DNA of 64,000 nt from Seison nebaliae (GCA_023231475.1 JALJEE010002345.1:1-64000), one strand, 5' to 3'; counted from the first letter of the stretch, positions 32,021 through 46,373 are shown. Notes: a model not told the origin generated them from the sequence alone. Made by a program: numbers and translations.

Positions 32021-33065
32021 TTATTTCGAATAATTTTTCTCATCTTCATGACGATTAAAATGACGATATTCATTTATTTGATCATGGCCAAAACATTTGG
32101 AAAATTGTGTGGTTAAAACGAGAATGATTGTCTTCCATCGATCAATAATTTCGCGAACGGAAAACTTTTTATCAATCGTTAAATATTTAGTTTCTCCAAA
32201 TAATTGGTTTCCAAAACCATTCAATTTATTCCAATCGAATGAATTATACGATTGATTATCTTCTTTCTGTTTGGATTGACTAATAAAATTCTCTTTAATC
32301 GGTTGATGGAATTGAGAGACGTTGAATGTTTCTATCAATTTCTCGTAAAGTAAATTTAGAAATTTCGAACGAATTGGACATGAAGGTGAAATGTATTGTT
32401 GGGAATCGAGTAGAATTTCTGGAATTCCATTTGGATAAGCATCTGGTAATCGAATTTGGAGTGGTGGTACTTCAGCTGAGAGAGCGGTGGCTTTGGTGGA
32501 AATAGTGAGAACTTTCTCTTCTTTCAACATACTCAAATCGATGTTGAGATCTGAACAGAACAATTCAATCTCTTTCAATTCCATTTCTAGATTTTTCTCC
32601 AATTCCCATTTGTCATTGGGAGAGATTTGATTGAAAGGTATCGAATCTTTATTCGTATGTAATTCTTCCATACAATCATTCATGATATATTGAGAATATG
32701 GATCAAATGATCGAATCAATTCAAAATGTTTCACATCTTCACTAGTTTTTCTTGGGAGAGTTTGAATTAAATTTATTTTCTCTTCAATTTTTTCTTGAAA
32801 TTTCTTTTCTCTTTGGGACAATTTTAAACTGATATTTGGATGACATTTTGTCACATCTTCAACATTCTTCCAATAACTCTCCAATTCTTTCACCATTTTC
32901 GTCAGTTCTTCATTCGCAATTTTCGGAGGAGACGACGGATTATATTGTCCCGTTACCTTTGGCGATTGTGTCGTTGACGGTGGATCAATTCGAGGAGGTA
33001 TCGGATGATTCATTACCATATTATTGTTCATTGGCATCGGTTCCACTTTCGGTTGCTGCAGCTGC

Positions 33066-33101
<36 letters not shown>

Positions 33102-33784
33102 GGTCTCTCAAAAAACTTTACCAAGTAAGAATATCTTTCACCAAACTGAAAACTGTCAAATGATAAATTTTAAAAGAAATAAGAACTTTTTTGTAAAATT
33201 CGATGTAGAAGCGTTCGGGAAGAAAAATTTTGGGAGGAATCAGTTCTTTGTACATCGTACTACTCCAAATTACATCCTCACAAAACTTACAAAAAGGAAA
33301 AAAATGATTTAAGCCAGTTGAAAGATGTATTTGTATCTTCCGAATTCTGTCCAATTCAGTTCTCAATCTCTTTTCCTTCCCTCCTCCACTCTCATGATTG
33401 ACATTCATCTCATAACCGTTATTATACTTCCTTAAAATCTTCTCGAATTGATTGTTTAAGGTAGGAACATAGTCCACCTTCAGTGATTGGAGTAGAATTG
33501 AGGCTAAAGTAGAAATGAGAGATTTTTAAATTCATAAATATTCTAACATTTTTTCAATAGCGACAAATATTCCGTTTTCAGAATCGTTATTTCTTGCTGC
33601 TCTTTACACGTTTTCATACGATCAAAAACATAACACGCTGCTTCATCCGGCAGATCGAACTTTCTAAAAACATACTAAATATTTGGCGAATGGAAATTAG
33701 TCATTTGAACTTCTGAAAATTTTTGACACATTCAGAAATGAAATTCTCATTAGGGAAATTCGGTGGAATTTGATTTGGATTCAT
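32021..33784 (-). CDS. Polyglutamine protein with MED15-like C-terminus (tentative)
   Basis: Exons 33784-33711, 33663-33548, 33503-33187 and 33145-32021. Phases close and give 543 residues. The first 170 residues are helical and charged. A run of 12-13 glutamines follows FFERP, then a Pro-rich linker, then a helical domain (about 250-390). The C-terminal stretch PPLQIRLPDAYPNGIPEILL and KFSVREIIDRWKTII resembles in layout the end of Mediator subunit 15, where a proline-flanked ..YP..P segment is followed by FSV..LLD.W. Glutamine-rich stretches are also typical of MED15. The N-terminus shows no convincing KIX domain. The link is therefore an inference from motif order, and the protein could be another nuclear cofactor. 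Confidence 0.45.
33062..33101. repeat. CAA/CAG repeat encoding polyglutamine
   Basis: A nearly pure run of TTG triplets on the plus strand (CAA on the coding strand). It also creates a poly-Val open frame on the other strand, which is a shadow. Confidence 0.9.
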
Positions 33785-35010
33785 CGTTTTGTAAGACTTT
33801 GGACGATTTTGGATGAAAAACACACAAATATAGACTAACTATTATTATTGTATTACTATCGATCTACAAGTCTGCTCTTCCAATTTGGCTGACTGTTTAT
33901 TCCGATTAAACTTATTAATTCGTTCTCAACTTCATTTAAATAGTTTACGCTTAACATTTCCAAAATTAACATTTCTACTGCGGTCATTATCCGCAAATAT
34001 AAAAGAAAAATTTGAAGTTCTTTTACTCCAATCACCATTTGTGGAGTTAAAAAATTTACGCTAAGTCTTAAAACTTTAATGAAACTAATGAAAGAATTCT
34101 GAAATTAATTTGACTGAAAATTAACATCCCAATCTTAGTAATTTAATTTTGTAGTGAAACTTACAAATATGTTGAACATTCGTCTCCCAAATCATGGAGT
34201 CCGATGAAACAATAGATTAGTTTTATTAACGGTCAATTAGAAGAAAAGCTGATGGATAAATAGTAAAATGAACAAAGTTAGACATCTTCGACAGATTCGC
34301 TTATTCAGCAAATTTTGATTAAAGAAACAATGTCAAATTAGTTAGTATGAGATATTAGATATTATTATTTATTACGATTGTTGTGTAGTTGGAGAATGTT
34401 GGATGTCTAGAGTAAATTTAAGTTAGATTATAGTTGAAGAAAAAATTATTTGAAATAGAACTGGAAAACATAAAAGTTGAGTTAGAAATTTGTGGGAGTT
34501 CCATAAATAAATAAAAAAAACTTTATCGAAATTTCTTGGATTTCCAATCAATTTTTCGTTCGACTGACCATTATAATCAATCTTTATGTAAACGGTCGAC
34601 GATAAAGGAATGAGATGAATTGATCCAATTTATTCCTACTTGAATTCAATTGTTTATATATAATTTTTAAAAGTGTTGTTAATGGTAGCTTTAGGTAACT
34701 AACTACGCAGCCTGCCATAAGGAACTATTTGTTACTATTTCATTATGTTTCTTTCTTGAGAAGTCGATGTTCTACATTTCTTTTCACACATTCCTACAGG
34801 AAACTGTATTTCCAACAGAACTTCCATCATCTTGTTAATAGTAGTCGGTGGCTTTGATAACCGATACTTTGAGGAAATACATTTCATTCTATTTTCAATT
34901 CTATTGACAATTCTTATAAATATTCACTTTTTCCATAAATAAAATTTTCCGTTTTAAATATTGGGAGAACGTAATTAATTTGAGAAGAAAGTGATTATAT
35001 TTATTTGCAG
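33785..35010. other. Intergenic, no gene seen
   Basis: AT-rich with no coding signal. An upstream exon carrying the start codon of the next gene may be hidden here, since that gene's first visible exon opens at an acceptor. Confidence 0.4.
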
Positions 35011-35670
35011 AGCAGTTTTTATGAGGTTATCAAGTTCAATTTACCAAAACAATTCAGAAGAAAACTGTTCAATTTTATATGTAAAAATTATTTAACGGAG
35101 TTCGATTTCATGAATTATTATCCATATCAATATGATCTTAAGAATAATAACATTATACCTAGTCGTCCATCAACTGTCACTAAAAGGAAAGTTCAATCAA
35201 CGAAACGTTTAGTAAAATTATTATCAAGTTTCTTCATAAATTAATTTTTTCTATTTCGATTAGTGCCACGCGATAAATTTCTGCCATTGATATCATTAAA
35301 TAAAGATCAGACAATTCTATCTAAACGTTCCTCATTCACTTATGCAGCACAATTCAGAATAAGACAGAGATCTATGGGCGTAATTAGTAACAGTAACATA
35401 AAATTACCAAAATTGCATCACAAGAAACTGGAGAATATGAAGAATCCAAAAGTTTCTTCTTTCATCAATTGCGAACAGCGACGACCTATTCCAATCAGGA
35501 ATTACAAGAAAAAATCTGATGAAAACCTTAACGAATGGGATGCTTATTGGTCATGGAAATCATCGAAATTATCAATTTCGAAAAAGAAATATGATGAAGA
35601 ATTATTCTCCAATCGTTCCTCCTCAGGCTACAGTAGCAACACGTCTAATAATTTGATTGACGAACTATAA
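35011..35670 (+). CDS. Unrecognised basic protein, 5-prime exon missing
   Basis: Two exons are clear: 35011-35227, opening after the strong acceptor TTTATTTGCAG, and 35264-35670. They give 207 residues in phase. The protein is basic and hydrophilic, with LPKQFRRKLFNF, a Lys/Arg stretch (KRKVQSTKRLVKLL), an EWDAYWSWKSSK segment and a Ser/Asn-rich end. Tryptophan clustering and compositional evenness argue for a real gene. No ATG in frame precedes the acceptor in the same exon, so the start must lie in an upstream exon that I cannot place; the alternative is an in-frame internal Met (MNYYPYQYD). No known domain seen. Confidence 0.5.
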
Positions 35671-36184
35671 TTTTTATGCCAATAGAAACACATGATAAAA
35701 ATTAATTTTCATTTAATATTTCTCTTCCTTATCAAATAAAATATTCGAATATAAAACGAAGAAACTTGATTTTCCGATTGGTTTTTATCGTCCAATATCA
35801 ACATGTTTCTGTACGGAAATAAATTCGGTTCCACTCATTATTTAGTTAAATTAATTTCAAGAGAAATAATTCAATATCTGTGAATTTAAATTTTAATTAG
35901 AATAATAAATTTTATATCTTTTATTTTATTTATCTTTCAAGAATATGATAACGGATGTAACGAAAAATTTATTCCATCGTTGCAAAAAATGAATGAGATT
36001 AGTGGAAATAAGAATAGTGATTGGTGAGAAGTAAGAAGTATCATGAAGCATTGCTGCATGGCAAAGGTAAAACTGTTGTTTTCATTTCATTGTATGATAG
36101 TTGTGTGTGAACAAGTGCTAGTGATGATGTCAAATATCTGATTATATACAAATTAAAAAAAGAAAAAAAAATCTATTCTATTAT
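35671..36184. other. Convergent intergenic spacer
   Basis: The 3-prime ends of two convergent genes meet here. AT-rich, with AATAAA-type signals near 35738. No gene seen. Confidence 0.6.
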
Positions 36185-39100
36185 TTATTCTTCATCGATT
36201 GTGTTTTGTGTGTGTGATGTACTACTCCGTTCTGTTGTACGGTTCGATGATTGCTCATTATAATTCTCTTTCATTTTGTTTTCACCTTGTTTCCACGGTG
36301 AAGTTAATTGAAAACAATCCATTTTCGAATGAAAAGATGATGACTTCTTTCTGGTTTGATGGAGTTGAGATGGTGGAGCTTCGGTTTGACGATTAATTCC
36401 TGTTATTTGATCTAATGGACCATCAAGATTGGTTCGATTGCGTATAGGACAACTATCTGCAAAACAAGGAGAACTTTGCATGATAGTTGACGTCCGATAA
36501 TCATGAGATGTCGGATAATAATTGTAATAATTAGCAGAGTGCGAATAATTTTGGCGAAACAACGAATTATAATATTGTTGATGTCGATAATGTTCCTGTA
36601 ATTGATATTGGAATTGACAGCAACAATGAAGATGTGCTTGAGGATAATGTATATGACTCGAACTATTACAACGATGGAGAGAATTAGATAACGAGAAATT
36701 TCCAATGTCATGTGCTGTTTGTTGTGGCTGGTGAGAATGAGATAATAAATGAGATTGCTCTTCTTTATAATGTTGAGGAGAATTGTGAATTTGAATTCTT
36801 TTCAAACTATCCAAGTTATTCTCATGTTGTTGTTGTTGTTGTAATAAGTTCAGTTGATTTTGACTGTGACTAAATTCCACATGTCTGTCCAAACTCTGCA
36901 ATTGTACCTGTTGTTGTTGTTGTTGATGTTCATCGACAATACCTGACGATTTCGTTTGATCATAAATCATCTGTATTGGTGATATTTGTTCACGATATTT
37001 ACAGTTCGGATACTCAGAATCAGTGGGCAAACCTTCTGTTGTGGGTTGACTTGTTGCAATTGGCTGTGATTGGAATGAATGTGCATCCTTTTGATCTAGA
37101 TTGTTATTCATCTTCAATTCATAAGTGTCTTTGATTTGTTTAAGGAATTTCATTTCACTTGGTCGCAACACATCGGAATTGGATGACAAATGTTTCTTTA
37201 GTGACGATTTGGGTGGAAGTAATTTATCAATTAACAATTGATCATGTCCTTCATTCGCCTTCACATTCCCCTTACAAGTAGACATGGTAGGAATTGACGT
37301 TGTCAATTTCAAATCGTTTTTCAATAATGCACATTCCTCATTATCAACCGATTCCAATTCCGGATCTAAATGAACGATTGTCTTATTCTCTGAAAAATGA
37401 AATTTAAAAAAAAAATTAGATTAGATAAAGTTCATTTAATTTCTTCATCAAAAATTCTTTCACAAATTCCAATTATTTCGACATAATTTCAAACGTAAAA
37501 CATTTTTAAAAAAACTTACAACACTGGAGAATACGTAGCGCTGTTGAAAACGAAATACTTACTTACACTCTTACCGTTCGATTTCTTTTCTTTAGGTGAT
37601 CTGACATTCATCTTCTTCATACACGATCGTCTTCCATCCATATTGGCTTGACCGATTTGTCGATAACGATGATCCATCGATTCATTGATCGATATTGTGT
37701 TCGATTGTTTTATTGCTCCATGTCCAGTCATTGTAACACGTTTGGGATTAGTAAGATGTTCTTGAAAATAAGGATTTGCTGTTCCTCTTTTAAATTTAAC
37801 TTTTTGTTCATTCGAATAATCATAATTTTTGTGTTTTTGAATATTCTCCATAGCTGATGTTGAAATAGAAGTAATTTTCGAACGATCTTTCTGCTCATTC
37901 ATTTCATTCTTATTAAGAAATTCGGAATGCATTTCAGCTAATTTAGCCGTTCTCACCGATAATGGAGCAGAGAGAGGTGTTATAAATGATCGTTGCATTG
38001 GATGATACCGATTCTCACTGACTGATGGAGCGTCACGACATACGACTCTTGTTTTTTTGAGATGACACGGAATGATCTCCTTACAAGGTGTGAGATATTC
38101 TTCGGGTAATGCGGTTGAGGTATTGTCGAAGAATTGCTGATTATTTAAACGATTCAATAATTTCGGTGAGAACGATGCACTACGATATTTGAGTTCATTA
38201 AAATTCTTTTGAGGCTCAACAATCATCGATGTTAATGGTTGTTTATTCCATGTGGAACGATCGATATAATATGATGGATCATCTTCTTCCGATATTAATG
38301 GTTCCTCATATGAATATTGAGGGAATTTGGGACGATGTTGAATAATTCCAGAATAATTAGATGTTTCATTTGTGGTTGACCTAGTCATGTATGGTTTGGA
38401 TGCTAATGTTGGATGATTCATCGGATGATTATATTGACCATTCGATGATGAATCGTGTAATTGTTCACTCTTTCTTTGCCATATGGGGAAGTTGTGAGAA
38501 TTCGTCGGATAATAATGATGATGATGATAACAATAATATGAACATTGATTATTCTCATCATTATTCTTGAAATTCGGTTTTGGCGACAATTGAGCTAATG
38601 GTATCAATGGCGAACGATCATGATGATGATGAAACGGTTGTTGCGGTTGATGAGGATGACGATGAAGATGTTGTTGTTGTTGTACATGATGAATGTTATG
38701 TGCATTCTGTTCCTCAGATTCGTTGATCATATTAAATTGTCGGATGGTTGAAGGAGAATAGGCCTTTTCTAAATCATAAGATTGAATAAGATTATTTGGA
38801 TTATTTTTATTCGTCGAATTATTGCATAGAGTTTCATTCATCAATGGAATCAAATCAGACTGATTATATAAAGGATCAACATTCGTATGGATAGTTTTCT
38901 GTAGAAGTGGTTGTTGTTGTTGTTGTTGTTGTTGTTGAGGTTTTTTATTTCGATGTATTTGACGATTAATAGAAAATTCATTTTGACCTGTCAAATTGAA
39001 ACATGGTGCCACTGATTGATGATTTGGTAAATTCTTATTATTTGTCGATGTAGAAATCGAATTATATTTCCCAAACTGATTTGATGAGGTATATGATTTA

Positions 39101-42100
39101 TTGATCGGTTGTTGTTGTTGTTGTTGTTGTTGCTGTTGTGGAAGATGTTGTAATTGATGAGTTTGATGATGATTTTTGAAAAGATATTGATTGAACGTTT
39201 CATCATTCTTATTATCTTTATCGTCTGTTGAATTATTTGGATTTCTTTTGTTCTCGTCAATAAGAGCGACGGGTAGGATGACATCGTTATATCGATTGGT
39301 ATCCATTTGTGGTTTCTTCTTCTTCTTTTTCTTCTTATTACCGGTCGAATCGATCGTAGTCGTCGTATTAGCGAGTGTGGATGTTGTAGTGATGGTTGTA
39401 GTAATAGTAGATATGGTCGTTGTAGTGATATTCTTCTCAGAATGTTGATTGGATAATGAATAATCGTCCTTCAATTGACGTAGTAAGTAGTCGACAGAGT
39501 ATTTTTGTTTCGTTTGGGTATCCGGTTTTTTTATATGTGACATTATCTGCTTATTAAACTTTTGTTCGTTTTTTGGACTGTTGTTGCCAAACGACTGATT
39601 TTTAGATGTCTTAATTAAATTCAGGGAAAGTTCCTCCACTGATGGGACCTTGAGAAAATGCACAGAAATTATTTATGAGAACTATAAGTGTGCTAATTAT
39701 AAATGGAAATTACTACTTCTAATAGATTCGGTTTCGTCTGAGAGAAACTAAAGGTCGACTGTTGTAAATGTCCTCCGTGTTCGTGCTCGCCTTCTTGTTT
39801 ATGTTGCTGCGATTGTTGCTGATGTTGTAGATGTCTCTTGTTTTCACTTCCGATTGAAGATGATGGAATATCTAATGATAAGCGACTATGAGACTTGTCA
39901 TCATCATTCACGAGAATTGAAACAGTTGACAATCGACGACCACTTCTTTTCCTATTAGAGATGACAGGAATTATCTTCGACTCTGTACTTTTCGTATCTG
40001 TCTCATCGCTAAAAGGTTGCTGTCCTTGCTGTAAGTTAATCGACCCTTTCCCAACGATAGGCGCGAATAATGAATAATTGGAGCCTTCTCCTTTCCTTCC
40101 GGATGTCTTATCGTAATTCTGTTGTTCTGAAAACATTCCAAAAGAACAAGATTCAACAACAAGTACTTGCTAATTCATTAAAATTCCTTCCAAACACTAA
40201 CCTTTCTTATTAGTATTTCTTGTATATCGAATGATGTACCAATAGACAGCGAGAACTCCAGAGAATTCACTGCAAACAAATGCCAGAACAGCTAATAAGA
40301 ATGAGTAGCCATAGCTGTATTTATATCGGAATGTATTGTGATATTGTTCATATTTTTCGGAGATATCTTCCACAAATGTCGCGATGAATATTACCAGTCC
40401 TACCAAACTGGACAATCCTAAAATTTCATGGAAATCATAAAATGAAACATGAATAATTGAACGACATTAGAAGGAAGGGCATCTCTCATTTCCGATAACA
40501 CATTAAATCTTTTTTCAATTATAGGGAAGAAGATGGGAAGGATGATTTCGATTGTTCATCTTTCTTTACGTGGATTCACACACCAAACACCAGAATCTAT
40601 ATTACGAATTCATGATGCTATATGTGAATATATGATGGAAGATTTTAAGAGAAAATTGATAAGCTGAATAAAACAAATCGTCAAATAAATGATGAAACGA
40701 TTAACATATGTAATCTTCCCAAATAAATACTTTTTTCCTTCTCCATATCATCACATAATTATAGGATGAAAGAAGAAACAATAAAAGATTTTAATGGCGC
40801 CGAAACGAGATCCGATCGATTCATCTCATAATTATTATTATGTGCACATTCACTCGCGATGGACTAATGTTGTTTATGTTTGACTTATAGATTCCAGTAA
40901 AAACAAATGATTCCTATTAGTCAGTTAACATTTCAATCTATCATTGAACTCATTGAGACGATGAAGAAATTACTTCAGTCAGTTATACAATAAATTACAC
41001 GGTGATTTTCCATTGTGCAATGGTTGTGCATTTCCGACAATATTTTCATGATTTGGAATACACTAAAAATTAATGTATTTCCATCGTCCATTCGGAATTT
41101 AGTTAGACAACCGAATATCAGGTTAACTCAATAGATCCATCACAAAATACATTAGATAAAAGAATGAACTTGGTAGTGATATTAGTTCCTGTCGACAATA
41201 AACTTGTCTTAATTGAACAAAACGTGAGTGAGATGTGGATAAAGTTCATAGTATTTACATTTGAAATCGAGAGGAATTGGAGAGGAGAAGTGGTGGAGGA
41301 AAAAAGTAAGAAAATATTAAAAAGAAAACCTGAAACAACATGAATTATACCGGCTGCAAGTACAGCATATTGGCATTGTAGCTTCTCCAAACAGAACAAT
41401 GAGAAGAGAAAGAGTGCAAAAGCAATCAATGAGAGAAAGCTGCCGCTAAACATGAACATTGCGCTACGCACCAGTAGACCTGTTATAAGAAATTAGAATG
41501 GATGAAATAGGATAATAATATTATGAATATAAGGAAATATGTGGAATTACACATAATAATACAATGTTGGAAAGACGAAGATTGAATTAATGAATAGAAG
41601 ATATGTTTAATAAAACAAATATGAAGGAAAAGAAGCAGACGGAGAATTCGATTTCGTCCACCATTCCAATTTCATTGAAGAGTTGTTGGTGGAAATTAAT
41701 AATTAATAAGCATATTCAATATAATAACCGGTTAATCCATCCATTACTGCTGGTGCTGGATCGCGAGATGTAAGATATGACAATGAATCATGAATGATGT
41801 CGTTGCTAATATCCCAACGAGATGATAAAATACAAAAATCAACAGAATCAAACAAGGAAAATAAGAACTTTAAGGAAATTCTAGGTTTTGACGGCCAATA
41901 ATTGATGATGTGACATAATAATTTTGGGTTCAACAAATTTTTTTGGAATCGTTTCAATTGTTCCGAAATGTTCATACTCGTCATATTGATTGATAAGATT
42001 AATGTTTGATTCTTTTCCAATAATAATCGTTCTAATATGATGAAAGAAATTTTTTAAAAAGACCAAAAAAATGGAACTTCGTTCGTTGTATGGTCGTAAG

Positions 42101-42528
42101 CGGATATCGCATAGTCGAATGAGACTCAACGTCCTTTCCAGTCGACCATATTTTAGGAAAACTTTCTCGTTCTGTATTTTACCCAAATCTTTCTTCGACG
42201 ATTCAGCTGTAGAATGTATTGTGGTCATTTGTTGTAGATCGAAATTAGAAGCGTCGTTATAAGTTTGGGATTTGGATTGTGTTCGCCACTTCACCGGATT
42301 TGAATGGTTGAACGTTGGAAGAGGTAGTTCGTTTGATCGAATGGTACGTGCTCCATTTAACATTTGGTTATCTACATTCTTTAACGCTTCATCAAGAAAT
42401 GGTGGTACGGTCTGTAATGTCATTCTGATGTGTAGCCACTCATTAGTTGTTGAGGATGTGATGAAGAGTAATAATGAGAGTATTGAATTAACATAAGCAC
42501 AGATGAGTGAGAACTTCCGCCGTTGCAT
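36185..42528 (-). CDS. Stargazin-like (CACNG/claudin fold) protein with giant Q/N-rich tail
   Basis: Eight exons: 42528-42078, 42031-41869, 41805-41729, 41479-41330, 40417-40202, 40126-39717, 39648-37575 and 37389-36185. Phases close and give 1,581 residues. Four membrane helices are present: FSLICAYVNSILSLLLFI, FMFSGSFLSLIAFALFLF, a third in AGIIHVVSGLSSLVGLVIF, and SYGYSFLLAVLAFVCSEF leading into SGVLAVYWYIIRY. The last is the signature of voltage-gated calcium channel gamma / TARP proteins, auxiliary subunits of AMPA-type glutamate receptors or calcium channels. The first extracellular loop is about 200 residues, longer than usual, and the GLWxxC claudin motif is not obvious. The C-terminal tail exceeds 1,100 residues, is very rich in Gln, Asn, His and Ser, and has no evident PDZ ligand (ends TIDEE). 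The longest intron is 912 bases. Confidence 0.87.
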
Positions 42529-45500
42529 TCTCTGTGCTACTGCTCGGACGGTGTTGAGTTTTATCGATGAGCATCGATTCACATACCTCCAACATTACAT
42601 TGAAAGCATAACTGTAAAATTATCGATATTCTTCCGAGGAACATCCAGACTTTATGTGACGTTTAATGAAATTGTCTTCTTAAAATGAAACATATCAGAA
42701 TCTAAAAAAATGGTCGAAACTATAAAAAAAATTGTTCGGAAAATTAATAACAAAAAATTCTTAGGCAAATTAATAAAATAAATCTGTTGAAAATTCATAA
42801 TAATATTGTTAGTTCCATTTATTTCACAATATGATTTCATGTCAATCGGTAATGGAGCGATTATTTAAAGAATTCCGTTTACATTAGGAATAATAAAAAT
42901 GTTGAAAGAGATTTTGGAAGAAATCGGTAAAAATTGAAGAGAATTCCAAATATATATATATATATCTATATAGTAACAAGTTTATGAGAATGAGAATATT
43001 GGGAGAAATAGGATGAAATTTATTCATAAACTCATCACGAATCCTCTATATGACATTTACATATGATTATTATTTGGGATCATTTTTTTCCTGAAGTGTA
43101 AGTAAATTTCTTTAATTTTCTACCGAATAATGAAGAATAGGTAATAGGTATGAAATGTTGATATGCATTCCCTTTAGTAGTGTTATAGTGATAATAATAT
43201 TAGATGGTGCAGGTTGAAGACGAAGAAGAATATTAAAGTTATGGTAACGAACATGCGCTTATTCTCTGGGTCGATTCGGAATATTGGTGCGATCTCTAAT
43301 ATACATTGTTAGTGGGTCGCTTGAAGAATGTTGCATGTCATTAGTAGCATTGTTGATTAACTGAAGTAGTGATAATCCAAAGGAGTATTTCAAAAAAAAT
43401 TTCTAATAGAATGCGCGGTAATGCATTAGGAATGATTGGAAAGGTTCGTCGTTCTTTCGTTTGGGTCGACAAATGTGGAACTAGGAGTAAAGTGGAATAA
43501 TGTCGTACATTAAGTTTCGTTCATTTGCATCAATTACTCTCTTCATACATCATTATCATCAATATCGAAATGAGATGAACACAGCCAGAGTGGAAATTTG
43601 GGCTACTGTCAAATCAATGAAGGTTTTCTGGCAGGGAATTAGAATATGGAATAAAATAAGGAAAAGAAGAAGAACAATTTGATTTATGTCCATTATAATT
43701 ATTTTAACATTTATTATTCTTATTCAACTTTTCCTTGTGAATTACATAAAAGCCGTATTGATCTCCCTACTACCGTTGTTGTTGTTGTTATCATTAATAT
43801 TGTGATTATATGTGAATGTTGTGAAGATACTGCCCGCCCTACCAATCGTTTTATATATGCATCTAATATGCACACTTTTCATTCCCTCCTGCACAGGTAA
43901 TGCACACGTTCTGCACAATTCCATCAGAAATAATACAAAGGAATAATGATAACCTTAAGTGGAATGGTTGTTCCATACAACGAATATACATTGATTAAGA
44001 ATTATTTGTTTGTTCAAATCACCTAACATGATATAAATATAATAGGAAGACGAATAAAAAATTGGGAACAATAAATATTATGAATTCGTTTTATTGACAT
44101 TACGTACTTTTAACTTTTTCAAATTCAACAAATCAAATCTTTTACATCAAAATATTCCATTCAATTTTCTAATTCTCCTCGATCACTTCTTCGATCTTTT
44201 CATCGATAATGGAGAAAGAATATCGACTTAATTAAAATTACATGATGTGAACATTTCAAGTTGGAACTGATTTTACAGAATGAAATTGTTTAAATACAGA
44301 AAATCGATGTCAATCGAAATTAAATAAATTGGAAAATTCTAGTTCTGATTCCCAACTTCCTTGAATATACCTATATATAAAATAATATTCATATGTTCCA
44401 TGAAGTCATTTATCAGTCATTGATCAGATTAAAACAATGATGTATGTTTTATCCTTCTATGATACAATATTGACGAATGATATGTTTCGCGTTTTAAAAA
44501 TGTATTACTATCCCAAGTTATAGATAATTGTTGTCACATTATGTTGAATGTGCACATTATGGTTTGTTATAGGATGTTGGATGTCGATAATGTCTTTGAT
44601 GATTGATCAATATTTCTATCACAATATTATTGATCTGATGATCGATAGTCACCAAATCATTAGAAATGGAACGAGATGGAATGATCGTATTTGTTTATAG
44701 TATTTGTTAGAATGAAATATGATTACGAGCAGATAAATGGAAGTGCACATATGGATTTATTATGGAGTATAAGATAGTAGTTGAATGCACAGATAGATAA
44801 GGAAGAATGTGGATCGAAAAAAAAGTACGATAAGGAAGAAAGAAGGAAAGTTGTTAAAAAGAATAATGGAAGACTGTCTCTAACAATATTACATGAAGTG
44901 GTGGGTAAAACTAGTGCTCTAACAACTACTTTTGTATAAATTAGATAATAAAAAATTTGTTATATTTTTAGTATATAACAATATATTTATAAATATATAC
45001 ATAGAAATATATAAATATTTGTATACCATCTTCCAATCGACCAGATATGAGAGAAGTATGTGTGAGAGAATTGAACGGTTCTCAAATGGCAGAAAGACAA
45101 ATAAAAGCAAAAAAAAGATCTACACATACACACAGATCGATTGATATGTGGCAGATATTAAGGAAATAAATTGAATAGGATATGGTGGAAAAGAAAGAAG
45201 ATAAAACGAAGATAGAAAATTTGATGAATAACTGGATAAATGAATGAATTGACAAATATTTCGTTATTTTGATGTTGTTGTTCCTATAAATTAATATCAG
45301 CATATTAACCGACGAATACTTGACAATATTTTATACATATAACAATTAGGGCGAATGTATAAAAAGAAACGAAAGAGACGATCTCTTCCAGTTCCATCCA
45401 ATCCATTGATTCATCCAACTCAATGAAGCAATCATTAGTGAATAAAGTTAGTTGAAGTGAAATGATGGGAGTTTTTTAAATAATAAAATTATTGGAACTC

Positions 45501-46373
45501 TATTTTCATTTTTGATCGAATGTCATCTTTCTTTCAATCCTATTTCATCTTAACTATTTAACTTATTTAATCCTTAAGAGAAAGTTTTTCGTTCAATCTT
45601 AAGAAGAGATTGTTTGATTTTTTCTTTTGAAAAATTCGAGAGAATTTTAGTTATACGTTCGCCAGATAAAGGAGAAAATGCGTAACAATGATAATAATTA
45701 AAAGTAAGTACCTTTATTTCTTAAAATTTTCATTCTTATTTTTATAATAATTAGAAGATAAATGTCCAAATCTTAACATCTCATTTACTCGTTCATAGAA
45801 AATGAAGTATAATAATGTGGACAATGAACGTTGAGAAGGAGATGTACGGAAGAAGAAGAAGTGGAAAAAAATTGGATATACTTGAGATTTATGGCTAACT
45901 TTGAGATACATTGGTAAAGGATAGAAAACAAGACGAAAGTGGATAAAAGAATTAGATAGGATACGCAGGTAACAAAAAAAAGTTTATTCTATTTTCTATT
46001 CTTTTCTTGCTTTACATCTGTTTGACGATTGTTCCATTGTTGCGCTGTACGTGTAGAACGAGACGCACATAAATATTTGACGAATATAGGTGCATATCTG
46101 ATTACCTAACACATGTAACATGTCTTTGATAAATATATATCCCAATAATTTTCCCCCTTCATGTAACCGGACTGCTCTTTTATACATATAGTTCGTTTGG
46201 CTAGCTAAGACGAATGAACTAGATATGCTAGTCTTTACAGAAAAAAATAACGATATGAAAGTTATAATAATAGTTATTACATAAAGTAGTAGTAGTAGTG
46301 GGATAGTAATAGAACATAGGAGAAATGATATTTAATTTATTTCTTCTTTCTCGTCAACAGACAAATAATTCTA
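42529..46373. other. Long gene-poor region upstream of the stargazin-like gene
   Basis: Nearly 4 kb with no convincing coding frame. It contains a TA run near 42952-42972 and otherwise ordinary AT-rich sequence. Upstream non-coding exons, enhancers or long introns of the stargazin-like gene could lie here. An acceptor-like TTTTACAG just before codon 1 (about 42611-42618 on the reverse strand) is consistent with a leader exon further up. Confidence 0.5.

Noticed and set aside
32836-33312. Plus-strand open frame with a poly-Val run
   Set aside because: It is the antisense shadow of the polyglutamine exon.
46175-46235. GTTCGTTTGGCT in a small palindrome, reminiscent of miR-375
   Set aside because: Only a 12-base match. 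The stem is about 13 bases, and the putative mature sequence would fall in the loop.
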